A stretch of DNA of 40,920 nt, taken from JBGLNJ01 sp964353405. GTDB lineage: Bacteria > Chloroflexota > Anaerolineae > Fen-1058. Each line of letters begins with the position of its first letter. Positions within the stretch are counted from its first letter, which is position 1. The stretch covers positions 1 to 40,920 of the forward strand of contig CAYGWJ010000257.1 of the NCBI GenBank assembly GCA_964353405.1, given 5' to 3'. Positions 7,076 to 14,458 of this stretch are shown in pieces. The notes below the pieces were generated by a model. It was not told where the DNA came from, searched no databases, and saw only the letters and a program-made list of their open reading frames with translations. The translations under genes and the position numbers were made by a program.

Positions 7076-8540
7076 GGCGGCTCTCCGCCTTGGCCAGCGC
7101 GACATGCGCCGCGCCGAGCACGGTGGCTCCCAGCCCAAAGGTGATCGGCCATAACGGGAATGAAGCCTGATACAACTTGCCTGGATTCATAATGCCCAAA
7201 GGATCGAGCCGCGCTTTGCGTTTCTTGAGCTCGTCGAGTCGAGTCCGGCTGAACAGGCGAGGCAGGTAGGCCGAGTTCCACAGCCCGACGCCATACGGCC
7301 GCCCACCACAGCGCGCGGCCAGGTCGTGCAACTGTTTGGTGAACCCAATCGCCGCCAGGTATTTGACGGTGTGGCGCTCGTCGGTCGGATAGAGCGACAT
7401 GACCAGCGCCATGTCCGGCGTGACAGCCAGGCCATATGTGCCGATGAGGGTATGACTGCGTTCGGCCAGCGTCTTGACGGACTTTTGATATTGCTGCAGC
7501 TTTTCAAGCGGCAGCCACACTTCAGCCGCCAAGAGCGTTGGCCCGGCTCGCTTGGTGCGCAAGTGAAACAGACGCAGACTCCACTCTTCCAGCGCCAACT
7601 CGGAAGGCAATTCACGCCCCGCCACATGCGACCTGCGACTTGCGACCTGCGCCCTGCCCCGGTTGATTTCCGACGGCTCGCCCTGAAAACTCACCAGGAG
7701 CAGGCTCTTGTCGCTGACTGGGAAGTGTGACGGCGGCAAGTCGAGCGGGATATGGAACCCGGCGCGCGCCAACAATCGCAGATAACCGCTATCGGCGAAA
7801 AAGAGGGTGAACGGTCGAGGCTCTACGCGGGCGAGCGAGGCGACGTTCTGACCGAGCGCGTTCAGGTCATCAAACTCAAACAGGTGATGCGACTCGGCCA
7901 TCGGACGCGGGCGCACGGTCAGCTCGACTTGCGTGATCACGCCGAGCGTGCCTTCGGCGGCGACGAACCAATCGAGCGGCGGATCGCTTGTGCGTGTGAC
8001 CGTGACCAGCTCGCCGCCTGGCAATGCCACTTGCAGGCTGACCAGTTGCTCACCCACTCCGCCGTACTTGAGGCTGCCCAGGCCTTGCCCTTGCATACTC
8101 ACCCAGCCGCCGACGGTCGCCGAGACCGCGCTGGACGGATACGACTTGACTGCCCAGCCCTTTTGTTGCAGGGCATCGTCCAGCTCAAACCAGGTGGTGG
8201 CCGGCATCACTCGAACGGTTTGCCGCGCCGCGTCTAACTCTATTCCATCGCGCAGGTCGTTCACATCCAGCACCCATCCGCCGCGCAGCGGCACGGTGTT
8301 ATAGTAACTGGTGCTGGCGGCGGCGCGCGGCGTGATGGGAATGCGCTCACGCGCGGCTTGACGCATGACCTCGGCCACCTGTTCGGCGCTGCCGGGCCGG
8401 ATGACGGCATCGGGCAACGTTCTGAAAAACGGCTTGACCATGATGGCCGGGACAGGCGCCAGGTCGCGCGAATACAGCTTGCGCTCAATGAGGTCATCGG
8501 TCACGCGGTCAGCCGGAATACCGGACAAGGTCACTGACAT
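7068..8540 (-). CDS. GlcD-like FAD-linked oxidase
   Basis: 490-aa flavoprotein of the VAO/GlcD family. The FAD-binding domain (~45-225) shows IRPGSAEQVAEVM, TVGGWVSMQGQGLGSLKYG and GTLGVITQVELTVRPR. A substrate/cap domain follows, and MNPGKLYQASFPLWP near the end is typical of GlcD/D-lactate dehydrogenase proteins. The end is hydrophobic (GLGATVLGAAHVALA) and might touch the membrane. The ATG at 8540 overlaps the lipB-lipA stop by 10 bases, and the gene's own stop overlaps the glcF-like start, so the three are tightly coupled. The substrate could be glycolate, lactate or another 2-hydroxy acid and cannot be read from sequence. Around residue 290 a heptamer DNA repeat is translated in frame, giving AQVASRRSHV. 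Confidence 0.85.
   Translation of the reverse strand: MSVTLSGIPADRVTDDLIERKLYSRDLAPVPAIMVKPFFRTLPDAVIRPGSAEQVAEVMRQAARERIPITPRAAASTSYYNTVPLRGGWVLDVNDLRDGIELDAARQTVRVMPATTWFELDDALQQKGWAVKSYPSSAVSATVGGWVSMQGQGLGSLKYGGVGEQLVSLQVALPGGELVTVTRTSDPPLDWFVAAEGTLGVITQVELTVRPRPMAESHHLFEFDDLNALGQNVASLARVEPRPFTLFFADSGYLRLLARAGFHIPLDLPPSHFPVSDKSLLLVSFQGEPSEINRGRAQVASRRSHVAGRELPSELALEEWSLRLFHLRTKRAGPTLLAAEVWLPLEKLQQYQKSVKTLAERSHTLIGTYGLAVTPDMALVMSLYPTDERHTVKYLAAIGFTKQLHDLAARCGGRPYGVGLWNSAYLPRLFSRTRLDELKKRKARLDPLGIMNPGKLYQASFPLWPITFGLGATVLGAAHVALAKAESRHE
7627..7656. repeat. Heptamer array TGCGACY inside the GlcD-like gene
   Basis: Four consecutive 7-base units (TGCGACC, TGCGACT, TGCGACC, TGCGCCC) plus TGC. 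The 28 bases are not a multiple of three, yet the gene stays open, so the flanks must compensate. The same heptamer occurs twice at 37862-37877, next to an M42 peptidase stop codon. Confidence 0.8.
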
Positions 8541-10054
8541 AGTCTGTTCTCTCGGTCCAAAACAACGAATTTAGGATAGAACGAATTTGGGGTAGAACGA
8601 ACGAATTTGGGATAGAACGAAGCATGGTACGAACTGCGCACCAATGGATCGGCCAGGACGGTCTGAAAGCCCAGGGCTTGACCGACCTCACGATACCATG
8701 CGAACACGACCGGGTGAACGTAATCAGCGACCTCGAGTTGGTGGCTCGTCGGTTGAAGATACTGGCCGATGGTCAGAATGTCGCAACCGGCGCGGCGCAG
8801 GTCGCGCATCGTTTCGATCACTTCGCCGGAGGTTTCGCCCAGGCCGACCATCAAGCCGGACTTTACCCTCAGCCCGCGCTGTTTGACCCAGGCCAGCACG
8901 GCCAGCGAGCGGCGATACTCGGCCTTGGCCCGCACCCGGTTCGACAGCCGCTCGACCGTCTCGACGTTATGATTGAACACGTCCGGTCGAGCGTCGGCCA
9001 CCAGAGCGAGCGCTGCAAGTGATCCATTGAAATCAGGCGTCAAAACTTCAACCGTCGCGCCGGGCCAGCGGCGACGGATCGCCTGGATCGTCAAAGCGAA
9101 CTGGCCTGCGCCGCCATCGGGCAGGTCATCGCGCGTGACCGAAGTGAGAACGACGTGCTGCAAGCCCAATCTCGCCGCCGCCTCGGCGACACGGAAAGGC
9201 TCATCGGGATCGGGCGCAAGTGGGCGGCCTGGCCTCACGTTGCAAAAGCGGCAGTGACGGGTACACACATCGCCCAGCAGCATAAAGGTGGCGGTGCCGT
9301 GCGCCCAACATTCGCCAATGTTCGGGCAGGCGGCTTCCTGGCAAACAGTGTGCAGGCGTAAGTCAGTCACCAGTCGCTCGACATCCGCTGTCTGCTCCTG
9401 GGGAGCGGGAGCGACCAGCCATGGCCCAAGCGTCTGGCGTTGCGCAACCTCGCGCCCGAACACGCGGCTAAAAGTGGCCGCGAAACTGCGCTCGACCGCT
9501 TCCAGCGCCACCGGACGATCCAACGCGGCGCGCATGGACGTGACGCCCCGATGGCTCAAGCCGCACGGCACGATCAACTGAAAGTGCGTCATGTCAGGGT
9601 CAACGTTGAGCGCCAATCCGTGCGTGGTCACGTGCTCTTGCACTGCCACGCCCACCGCGGCGATCTTGTCGCGCCCGACCCAGACACCCGGGTGACGCTC
9701 GACGCGCTCGGCGGCGATGCCCCACTCGGCCAGCACGTCGAGCGCGACTTGCTCCAGCCGCCACAGGTAGCCATGCAAATCGTCGTCCGGGAGCTTGAGA
9801 ACAGGATAGGCCACCAGTTGGCCGGGGCCGTGATACGTCGCGCGCCCGCCGCGCTCGGTTTGCACGACCTCAATACCAAGCTGGCGCAGATAGTCAGAAG
9901 GTACACGCAAATCCTCAGTTCCGCCCGCACAGCCCAGGGTGAAGACGGGCGGGTGCTCGACGAGAAGCAGAGTATCTCCCATATCGTCCCGACGGCGCGC
10001 ATCGGCCATGCGCTGCATCAAGCGCAGCGCGTAGCGGTAAGGGACTCGCCCCAT
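8531..10054 (-). CDS. lipB-lipA: Bifunctional octanoyltransferase / lipoyl synthase (LipB-LipA fusion)
   Basis: 507 aa. LipB (~1-215) moves octanoate from acyl carrier protein to the target lysine; it shows RGGRATYHGPGQLVAYP (~58), THGLALNV and the catalytic Cys in LIVPCGLSHRGVTSM (~164). LipA (~220-480) inserts sulfur by radical SAM chemistry; it has the auxiliary-cluster motif CQEAACPNIGEC (C238, C243, C249), the radical SAM motif CTRHCRFC (C264, C268, C271), and ends with the family's RSSYH. One chain thus covers both steps of de novo lipoylation. The ATG at 10054 is chosen because the reading frame upstream overlaps the VOC gene; no good ribosome-binding site is seen, so a non-ATG start slightly upstream is possible. 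The C-terminus is extended by ~30 residues from a tandem DNA repeat, which brings the stop into the glcD-like start. Confidence 0.92.
   Translation of the reverse strand: MGRVPYRYALRLMQRMADARRRDDMGDTLLLVEHPPVFTLGCAGGTEDLRVPSDYLRQLGIEVVQTERGGRATYHGPGQLVAYPVLKLPDDDLHGYLWRLEQVALDVLAEWGIAAERVERHPGVWVGRDKIAAVGVAVQEHVTTHGLALNVDPDMTHFQLIVPCGLSHRGVTSMRAALDRPVALEAVERSFAATFSRVFGREVAQRQTLGPWLVAPAPQEQTADVERLVTDLRLHTVCQEAACPNIGECWAHGTATFMLLGDVCTRHCRFCNVRPGRPLAPDPDEPFRVAEAAARLGLQHVVLTSVTRDDLPDGGAGQFALTIQAIRRRWPGATVEVLTPDFNGSLAALALVADARPDVFNHNVETVERLSNRVRAKAEYRRSLAVLAWVKQRGLRVKSGLMVGLGETSGEVIETMRDLRRAGCDILTIGQYLQPTSHQLEVADYVHPVVFAWYREVGQALGFQTVLADPLVRSSYHASFYPKFVRSTPNSFYPKFVVLDRENRLCQ
8565..8620. repeat. 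Tandem 20-bp repeat coding the LipA tail
   Basis: Two full units (8581-8600 and 8601-8620) of ACGAATTTGGGRTAGAACGA and one shortened unit (8565-8580). On the minus strand they are translated as SFYPKFV-type peptides twice in the C-terminal tail of LipA, after the normal family end RSSYH. Confidence 0.85.
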
Positions 10055-10076
10055 GCGGATCAGATGAATGGGTTCA

Positions 10077-11084
10077 CTAAGGGAACATTGTAGGCTCTGC
10101 GCCAATCTCTTCTCCAATGTGTACTGGTTCCCAGATCGCCCGAAGGGGCCAGACATCCACATAGTTGTAGGCGCCTTTTTGCTCTCTGGGGCCGAACTTG
10201 CCACTCTGCATACTGGGGAACCCTTCGTTGGCAAGGACTTGCGCGGCTTCGTCCACGTCATCTACCAGGAAGTTCAAGTGATGCAGTCCCTCGCCGTGCT
10301 TCTCGATCCAGTCCCGATAAATAGAGGGACCTTCCACAGGCTGGACCAGCTCGAGCTGGACTTTTCCTACCTGGGCTAAGGCGATCCTTTCCCTGGCCCA
10401 GACCGTCTGCCCGTGGTACTTGCGATCATAGACGAGAGGGGCCTCCCACTCGTAGATCGCCCAGGGACCAATCCCCATGATGGTCCAGTAATTCTTCGCC
10501 ACCTGTTCCAGGTCGTTGACGGCAAGGGCGAGCTGGTTGATCCCTTTGCACTTGATCTTGGTCGGGATTTCCTTCCTCGTGTCCGGGAACGTGATAGGTT
10601 CCGCACCTATCGTCTCCCCAATATGCACCGGTTCCCAAATCACATGGAGGGGCTGGGTGTCAATGTAGTTAAAAGCTCCCTTTTGCTCTCTAGGCCCAAA
10701 CTTGCCACATTGGAGGCTGGGGAATCCTTCCTTTGCCATGATGTCCGCGGTTTCGTCCACATCATCCACCAGAAAGTTCACGTGGTGGAGTCCCTCGCCG
10801 TGCGTCTCAATCCAGTCTCGATAAACGGAGGGGCCTTCAACGGGCTGGACCAGTTCGAGCTGGACATCTCCCACCTGGGCCAGGGCAATCCTTTCCCTGG
10901 CCCAGACTGTCTGCCCGTGGTAAGTGCGGTCGTAGACCAGGGGAGCTTCCCACTCGAAGATTGACCAGGGTCCGATTCCCAAGAGGGTCCAATAATTCTT
11001 CGCCACTTGTTCCAGATCCCAAACTGCGACGGCAATCTGGTTGATCCCTCGACACTTGATCTTAGCCGGGCTTGCCTTTGCCAT
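10077..11084 (-). CDS. Tandem-duplicated VOC (glyoxalase/epimerase-fold) protein
   Basis: 335 aa; the ATG at 11084 follows AAGGAGG. The protein is two near-identical VOC units (~1-165 and ~170-335). Each begins IKC(R/K)GINQ(I/L)A(V/L)AV.DLEQVAKNYW, contains EGLHH(V/L)NFLVDDVDE, and ends WEPVHIGE.IGAEP. VOC proteins bind a divalent metal through His/Glu residues and include glyoxalase I, methylmalonyl-CoA epimerase and dioxygenases; the H in EGLHH and the final WEPV glutamate are candidate ligands. Close identity of the halves suggests a recent internal duplication. It precedes lipB-lipA by 22 bases. Substrate unknown; a role in acetoin or 2-oxo acid metabolism is only a guess from location. 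Confidence 0.8.
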   Translation of the reverse strand: MAKASPAKIKCRGINQIAVAVWDLEQVAKNYWTLLGIGPWSIFEWEAPLVYDRTYHGQTVWARERIALAQVGDVQLELVQPVEGPSVYRDWIETHGEGLHHVNFLVDDVDETADIMAKEGFPSLQCGKFGPREQKGAFNYIDTQPLHVIWEPVHIGETIGAEPITFPDTRKEIPTKIKCKGINQLALAVNDLEQVAKNYWTIMGIGPWAIYEWEAPLVYDRKYHGQTVWARERIALAQVGKVQLELVQPVEGPSIYRDWIEKHGEGLHHLNFLVDDVDEAAQVLANEGFPSMQSGKFGPREQKGAYNYVDVWPLRAIWEPVHIGEEIGAEPTMFP

Positions 11085-11400
11085 GATTCTTTCCTCCTTG
11101 GAAATTAGAGAAGTTCCTTTTGAGTGTACGGGCTGGATTCGAGGCTTTAGCCGGAACCGCCTCAAGGCTCGAATCCAGTTGACCGTATACGCAATCGGAA
11201 ACCGCTATAGGTTGTGACCTCGGAACAGCTCAGTTGCCCATGCAAGTCACCTTCGACGACTCGTTCCAGCCTCCGAAGGCGGCTTTGCAAGCGTAGCGGG
11301 TGGTTTCCAAGCCCAGCGTCAACAGCAGCTTGAGCCGTCATCATGCTCCATAGAGCACTGCCTGGCATGAAAAGACGCTATCGTCTAAGTTCGCCTCTGG
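11085..11400. other. Intergenic region with a long imperfect stem
   Basis: 316 bases between lpd and the VOC gene without a recognisable gene. At ~11121-11196 it holds an inverted repeat with 11-base perfect arms (CTGGATTCGAG and CTCGAATCCAG), with outer flanks GTGTACGG and CCGTATAC also able to pair with one wobble. A minus-strand open stretch (11162-11368) encodes an unrecognised 68-aa sequence with no clear ribosome-binding site and is not called as a gene. The remainder may be a degenerate mobile element. The gap is the widest break in the gene cluster and could hold a terminator or promoter. Confidence 0.5.
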
Positions 11401-12768
11401 CTAGAACTTGGGCACGTAGAGCGCCTGGCCCAGGATCGCTCGCCCGGCCTCAACCATGCTCTCGCTCAATGTCGGATGAATCCGAATCGCCCATGCGAAA
11501 TCTTCGGCCAGGGCTTCGAGTTGGATGCCCAGCGCCGCTTCGGCGATCAACTCGGTGGCGCGGTAGCCGACGATGTGAACACCCAGAACCTTGCCCAGCT
11601 TGCGGTCGGCGACGAGCTTGATGCCGCCTTCGACCTCGCCCAGGCCCATCGCGCGCGAACTAGAGTTGTAGGCAATGTTGGCGATCTCGACGTCATAGCC
11701 TTTGTCTGTCGCCTCGTCTTCGGTCAAGCCGACGGCGGCGACTTCAGGGATCGAGAACGCATAGCGCGGCACTGCGCGCCGATCCAATCGGCGCGTTTTG
11801 CCCATCGCGTTTTCAGCCGCTACCAATCCCCCGGCGGTTGCCAGGGATGAGTAGAATGGCGCGCCTGTAATGTCGCCGACAGCATAGATGCCAGGCACAG
11901 TCGTCTGCTGGCGGTCGTCCACGACGATGGCAGCATTGTCTGTTTTGACTCCTACCTTATTTAAACCCAACTCCTCGGTTGCAGGTACGCGGCCAGCCCA
12001 CAATACACGGTCGGTTATGACCTGGGTTTCGTGCTTTGCGCCGGCAAGGACAACATCAAGCCTGTCGGCATTCCGTGTGGACGATTTCACGCGAACGTTG
12101 ATCAGCACTTGCATACCTTGATTCTGCAAGATGCCCTGCAATCTTTGCCCGATTTCGTAATCTTCATCGGGCAACGGATATGGGCCATCCACCGCCAAGG
12201 TCACTTGGCTGCCGAGACCGGCAAACAAGGTAGCCAGCTCGATCTCGGACGCGCCGCCGCCCCAGATGAGCAATCGCCCTGGAATTGGATCAAGCTTGAT
12301 CGCTTCGTCGGGCCGTAGGAGGCCAGCGATGCCGGGCGGCGCGGGCGCCCAGCGCGCCCCGGTCGCCAGGATGATGGCGCGCGTCGCCTGCAAGTGTTTT
12401 CCATCCACCTCGACTGTCCTGGCATCCACGAGCCGGGCCTGGCCCGGCACAATCTCGATGCCAAAGGTCGGCAACAGCCCTGCGATCCCCTCGCGCAAAT
12501 CTTGAACGATGCGATCCGCGCGGGCGACCATCCCGGGCACATTGAGCGAGGCCGGCCCGACTTGAATACCCATGTCGCCGGCCTGGCCGATGCGCCGATA
12601 CAACTCGACGCTCGCCAGCAGGCTGGTCAACGGGATGCAGTTGTGATTGACGCAATTGCCGCCCAGAACGGCGCGTTCGACCAGAGTCACCTGCGCGCCC
12701 AGTTGCGCCGCGCGTGTGGCGGCAGCGGTTCCGCCTGGCCCACCTCCAACGACGATTATATCTGGCAT
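11401..12768 (-). CDS. lpd: Dihydrolipoamide dehydrogenase (E3)
   Basis: 455 aa; the ATG at 12768 follows CCGGAGG. E3 re-oxidises dihydrolipoyl groups with NAD+. Seen: N-terminal FAD motif VGGGPGGTAAATRAAQLG, the redox-disulfide region GGNCVNHNCIP (CxxxxC, ~residue 40), an NAD-binding segment around 165-200, GIYAVGDITGAPFYSSLA for FAD, and the catalytic pair in AIRIHPTLSESMVEA near the C-terminus. The redox site reads CVNHNCIPLTSLL, whereas most E3 enzymes have CLNxGCIPSKALL, so the segment after the second cysteine is atypical. It serves the E2 encoded upstream and could also act on the GcvH-like protein. Lies between lplA and the VOC gene. Confidence 0.92.
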   Translation of the reverse strand: MPDIIVVGGGPGGTAAATRAAQLGAQVTLVERAVLGGNCVNHNCIPLTSLLASVELYRRIGQAGDMGIQVGPASLNVPGMVARADRIVQDLREGIAGLLPTFGIEIVPGQARLVDARTVEVDGKHLQATRAIILATGARWAPAPPGIAGLLRPDEAIKLDPIPGRLLIWGGGASEIELATLFAGLGSQVTLAVDGPYPLPDEDYEIGQRLQGILQNQGMQVLINVRVKSSTRNADRLDVVLAGAKHETQVITDRVLWAGRVPATEELGLNKVGVKTDNAAIVVDDRQQTTVPGIYAVGDITGAPFYSSLATAGGLVAAENAMGKTRRLDRRAVPRYAFSIPEVAAVGLTEDEATDKGYDVEIANIAYNSSSRAMGLGEVEGGIKLVADRKLGKVLGVHIVGYRATELIAEAALGIQLEALAEDFAWAIRIHPTLSESMVEAGRAILGQALYVPKF

Positions 12769-12810
12769 GAAAACCTCCGGAACGAAATGGCTCTCACCCT
12801 CCCCTGCTTC

Positions 12811-12909
12811 CTGCTTCGCGCCTCCCGAACTTTTGAAAGCCGTAGGGCAAGATGACATCTTGCCCTACAAAGAGCCTGCTCCCTGCTTCGCGCCTCCCGA
12901 ACTTTTGAA
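12811..12909. repeat. Palindrome flanked by 27-bp direct repeats
   Basis: Between lplA and lpd. Two identical 27-base copies beginning CTGCTTCGCGCCTCCCGAAC lie at 12811-12837 and 12883-12909. Between them is a perfect 13-base inverted repeat, GTAGGGCAAGATG / CATCTTGCCCTAC (12842-12868, one-base centre). The arms share GTAGGRCAAG with the palindrome at 38906-38938. It has no T-run on either side, so it is not a typical terminator; it looks like an inserted REP/MITE-type element. Confidence 0.8.
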
Positions 12910-12934
12910 GGGAAGGAAGTGAGGGTAGGAGAGG

Positions 12935-14008
12935 CTACTGTGCGAGCAGCATGATGGCGTTTGTCAAATCGCCAGGGGTCAGGCCCGGCGATTGAATCGC
13001 GACGCTGCGATACACGTCCTCGATGCGCGCCCGGACCGCCTTCACGTCCAACGCTGTCCCACGCAGCGCCAGTTCGAGCGCCCCCGGCGCAAATTTGGGC
13101 AGCATCGTAAAGTCGCCGGAAAGCGTCACATCGTCAATCCGCCCATCACACACACGCGCCGTCACACGGACGAGGCCGCCCGGCGTTTTGTGCGCCACTT
13201 GTTGCACGCGCACGTCTTGATGAATCTTGATTCCCGCTTGCCGCAGGCCGCCCTTTTGAGACAGCCACTCATCCGTCACGAACTGCCTGTCCAGTTCTTG
13301 TGCCAGCGCAAGCTCTCTGGCGGTCGGCTCGCCGCGCACGATGGGACGTCCGAGCGCGGCCTGCACCTGTTCCAGGTAAATCTTGACGACAGCGTCGCGG
13401 TCAGGCGTGTACCCAAGTTGGCGCGTCATCGTCGTCATGTATTCGTTGAGCGACTGGGAGATCTTGTCGCGCATTTTGGCGCAGCCCGACGAGACCTTGA
13501 GCACTTGCGCCATCAGATTGAAATTGAAATCGAACATCAGCGAACCGACGACGACTTGCGCCAGGCCCATTTGCGCCGCGCCCGTGCCGCCGATTTTCTT
13601 GCCCTGCACGTGAACGTCGTTGATGGGGCGATAGTTCGCCGGGATGCCGAGCGCCTGATACGTTGCGACCAGCGGCTTGACGTACAAGGCAAAGCGTTCG
13701 CCGACGTCGTCGGGCAGCGCGTCCCGATGGAAAATCCACTGCGCAAACACCTGGTTCCGGTCGAGATACACCGCGCCGCCGCCCACTTCGCGCCGCACCA
13801 TCGGCAAGCCATGCGCGCGGCAATACTCGACGTCTACTTCTTTTTCGAGCTCCTGGTGAAAGCCGATGCAGACATACGGATCAGTCGGCGCGACGAGAAT
13901 GATCGTGTCGGGCGAGTTCTCGTCCAGCGCATAGGCGACGGCATGATAGATCGTCTGTGAGCGAATCGGCGGAACCAGTCCCAGATCGAGCAGGCGAATG
14001 GCGTCCAT
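12935..14008 (-). CDS. lplA: Lipoate-protein ligase A
   Basis: 357 aa. LplA activates free lipoate with ATP and attaches it to the lysine of E2 or H-type proteins. The family core is clear: YVCIGFHQELEKEVD, MVRREVGGGAVYLD, the catalytic lysine in VQGKKIGGTGAAQ, and a C-terminal accessory domain (~250-357) with LSGDFTMLPKFAPGALELAL. With LipB-LipA in the same cluster the cell has both salvage and de novo routes. The ATG at 14008 is preferred; a TTG at 14017 is possible. The start region is unusual: the 36 bases covering the end of the upstream Lin0512 gene and this start are duplicated around a hairpin, so an extra copy of the first codons lies at 14067-14102. Confidence 0.92.
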   Translation of the reverse strand: MDAIRLLDLGLVPPIRSQTIYHAVAYALDENSPDTIILVAPTDPYVCIGFHQELEKEVDVEYCRAHGLPMVRREVGGGAVYLDRNQVFAQWIFHRDALPDDVGERFALYVKPLVATYQALGIPANYRPINDVHVQGKKIGGTGAAQMGLAQVVVGSLMFDFNFNLMAQVLKVSSGCAKMRDKISQSLNEYMTTMTRQLGYTPDRDAVVKIYLEQVQAALGRPIVRGEPTARELALAQELDRQFVTDEWLSQKGGLRQAGIKIHQDVRVQQVAHKTPGGLVRVTARVCDGRIDDVTLSGDFTMLPKFAPGALELALRGTALDVKAVRARIEDVYRSVAIQSPGLTPGDLTNAIMLLAQ

Positions 14009-14102
14009 CGCGTTCAATCACATATCCACGTCTGTAGGGGCCGACCTGCGTGTCGGCCCAGACCAAGCGAATGGCGTCCATCGCGTTCAATCACATATCC
14101 AC
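13994..14102. repeat. 36-bp direct duplication around a 37-bp hairpin
   Basis: The 36 bases beginning GCGAATGGCGTCCATCGCGT occur at 13994-14029 and 14067-14102. Between them, 14030-14066 is a hairpin-forming insert: GTCTGTAGGGGCCGAC, loop CTGCGT, then GTCGGCCCAGAC. The duplicated segment spans the junction between the Lin0512 stop and the lplA start, so both genes remain intact. This looks like insertion of a palindromic element with duplication of its target. Confidence 0.85.
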
Positions 14103-14450
14103 CGACACCGTGACAGCCGCCAGGGCGACAACAGCATCCGCGTTCTTGTCTCCCAACTCGGGAAGATAAAGTGTCGGGACGCTCATCCCGCCTTCGGTCA
14201 CCTGGAGGCTCTTGCGTCCAAAGGGGACTGTTTCCAGCACGGCGGCCTGATCAACCTGCTCCGGCAGTGGAGTGGCCACCTTGACCTCGACGATCATATC
14301 CTCCAGGTGAGACAGAGCCACGATTTCTTGCAGGCCGCACAGGCAACTGCGCGAGATAGCATCCCGAACGGCGCGGCAACTCGCTTTGGTCACGTCCTGC
14401 CCGTGCAGGTCTGTCCCCATCCCGATCTCGACGATAAACCTTTTGCGCAT
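14091..14450 (-). CDS. Lin0512-family conserved protein
   Basis: 119 aa, recognised as the Lin0512 family of uncharacterised proteins from KRFIVEIGMGTDLHGQDVTKASCRAVRDAI near the start and VPTLYLPELGDKNADAVVALAAV near the end. No catalytic motif is identifiable; one Cys pair (SCLC, ~residue 35) is present. The ATG at 14450 has GAGG six bases upstream; two other starts (14456, and a GTG at 14462 overlapping the acoC stop) are possible. It is packed between the E2 gene and lplA, which suggests a function tied to the lipoylated dehydrogenase complex, but that is inference from position only. Confidence 0.8.
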   Translation of the reverse strand: MRKRFIVEIGMGTDLHGQDVTKASCRAVRDAISRSCLCGLQEIVALSHLEDMIVEVKVATPLPEQVDQAAVLETVPFGRKSLQVTEGGMSVPTLYLPELGDKNADAVVALAAVTVSVDM

Positions 14451-14458
14451 GGTCATCC

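Noticed and set aside
11162..11368. 68-codon minus-strand open frame as a gene
   Set aside because: No clear ribosome-binding site, no recognised family, and it overlaps the inverted repeat.
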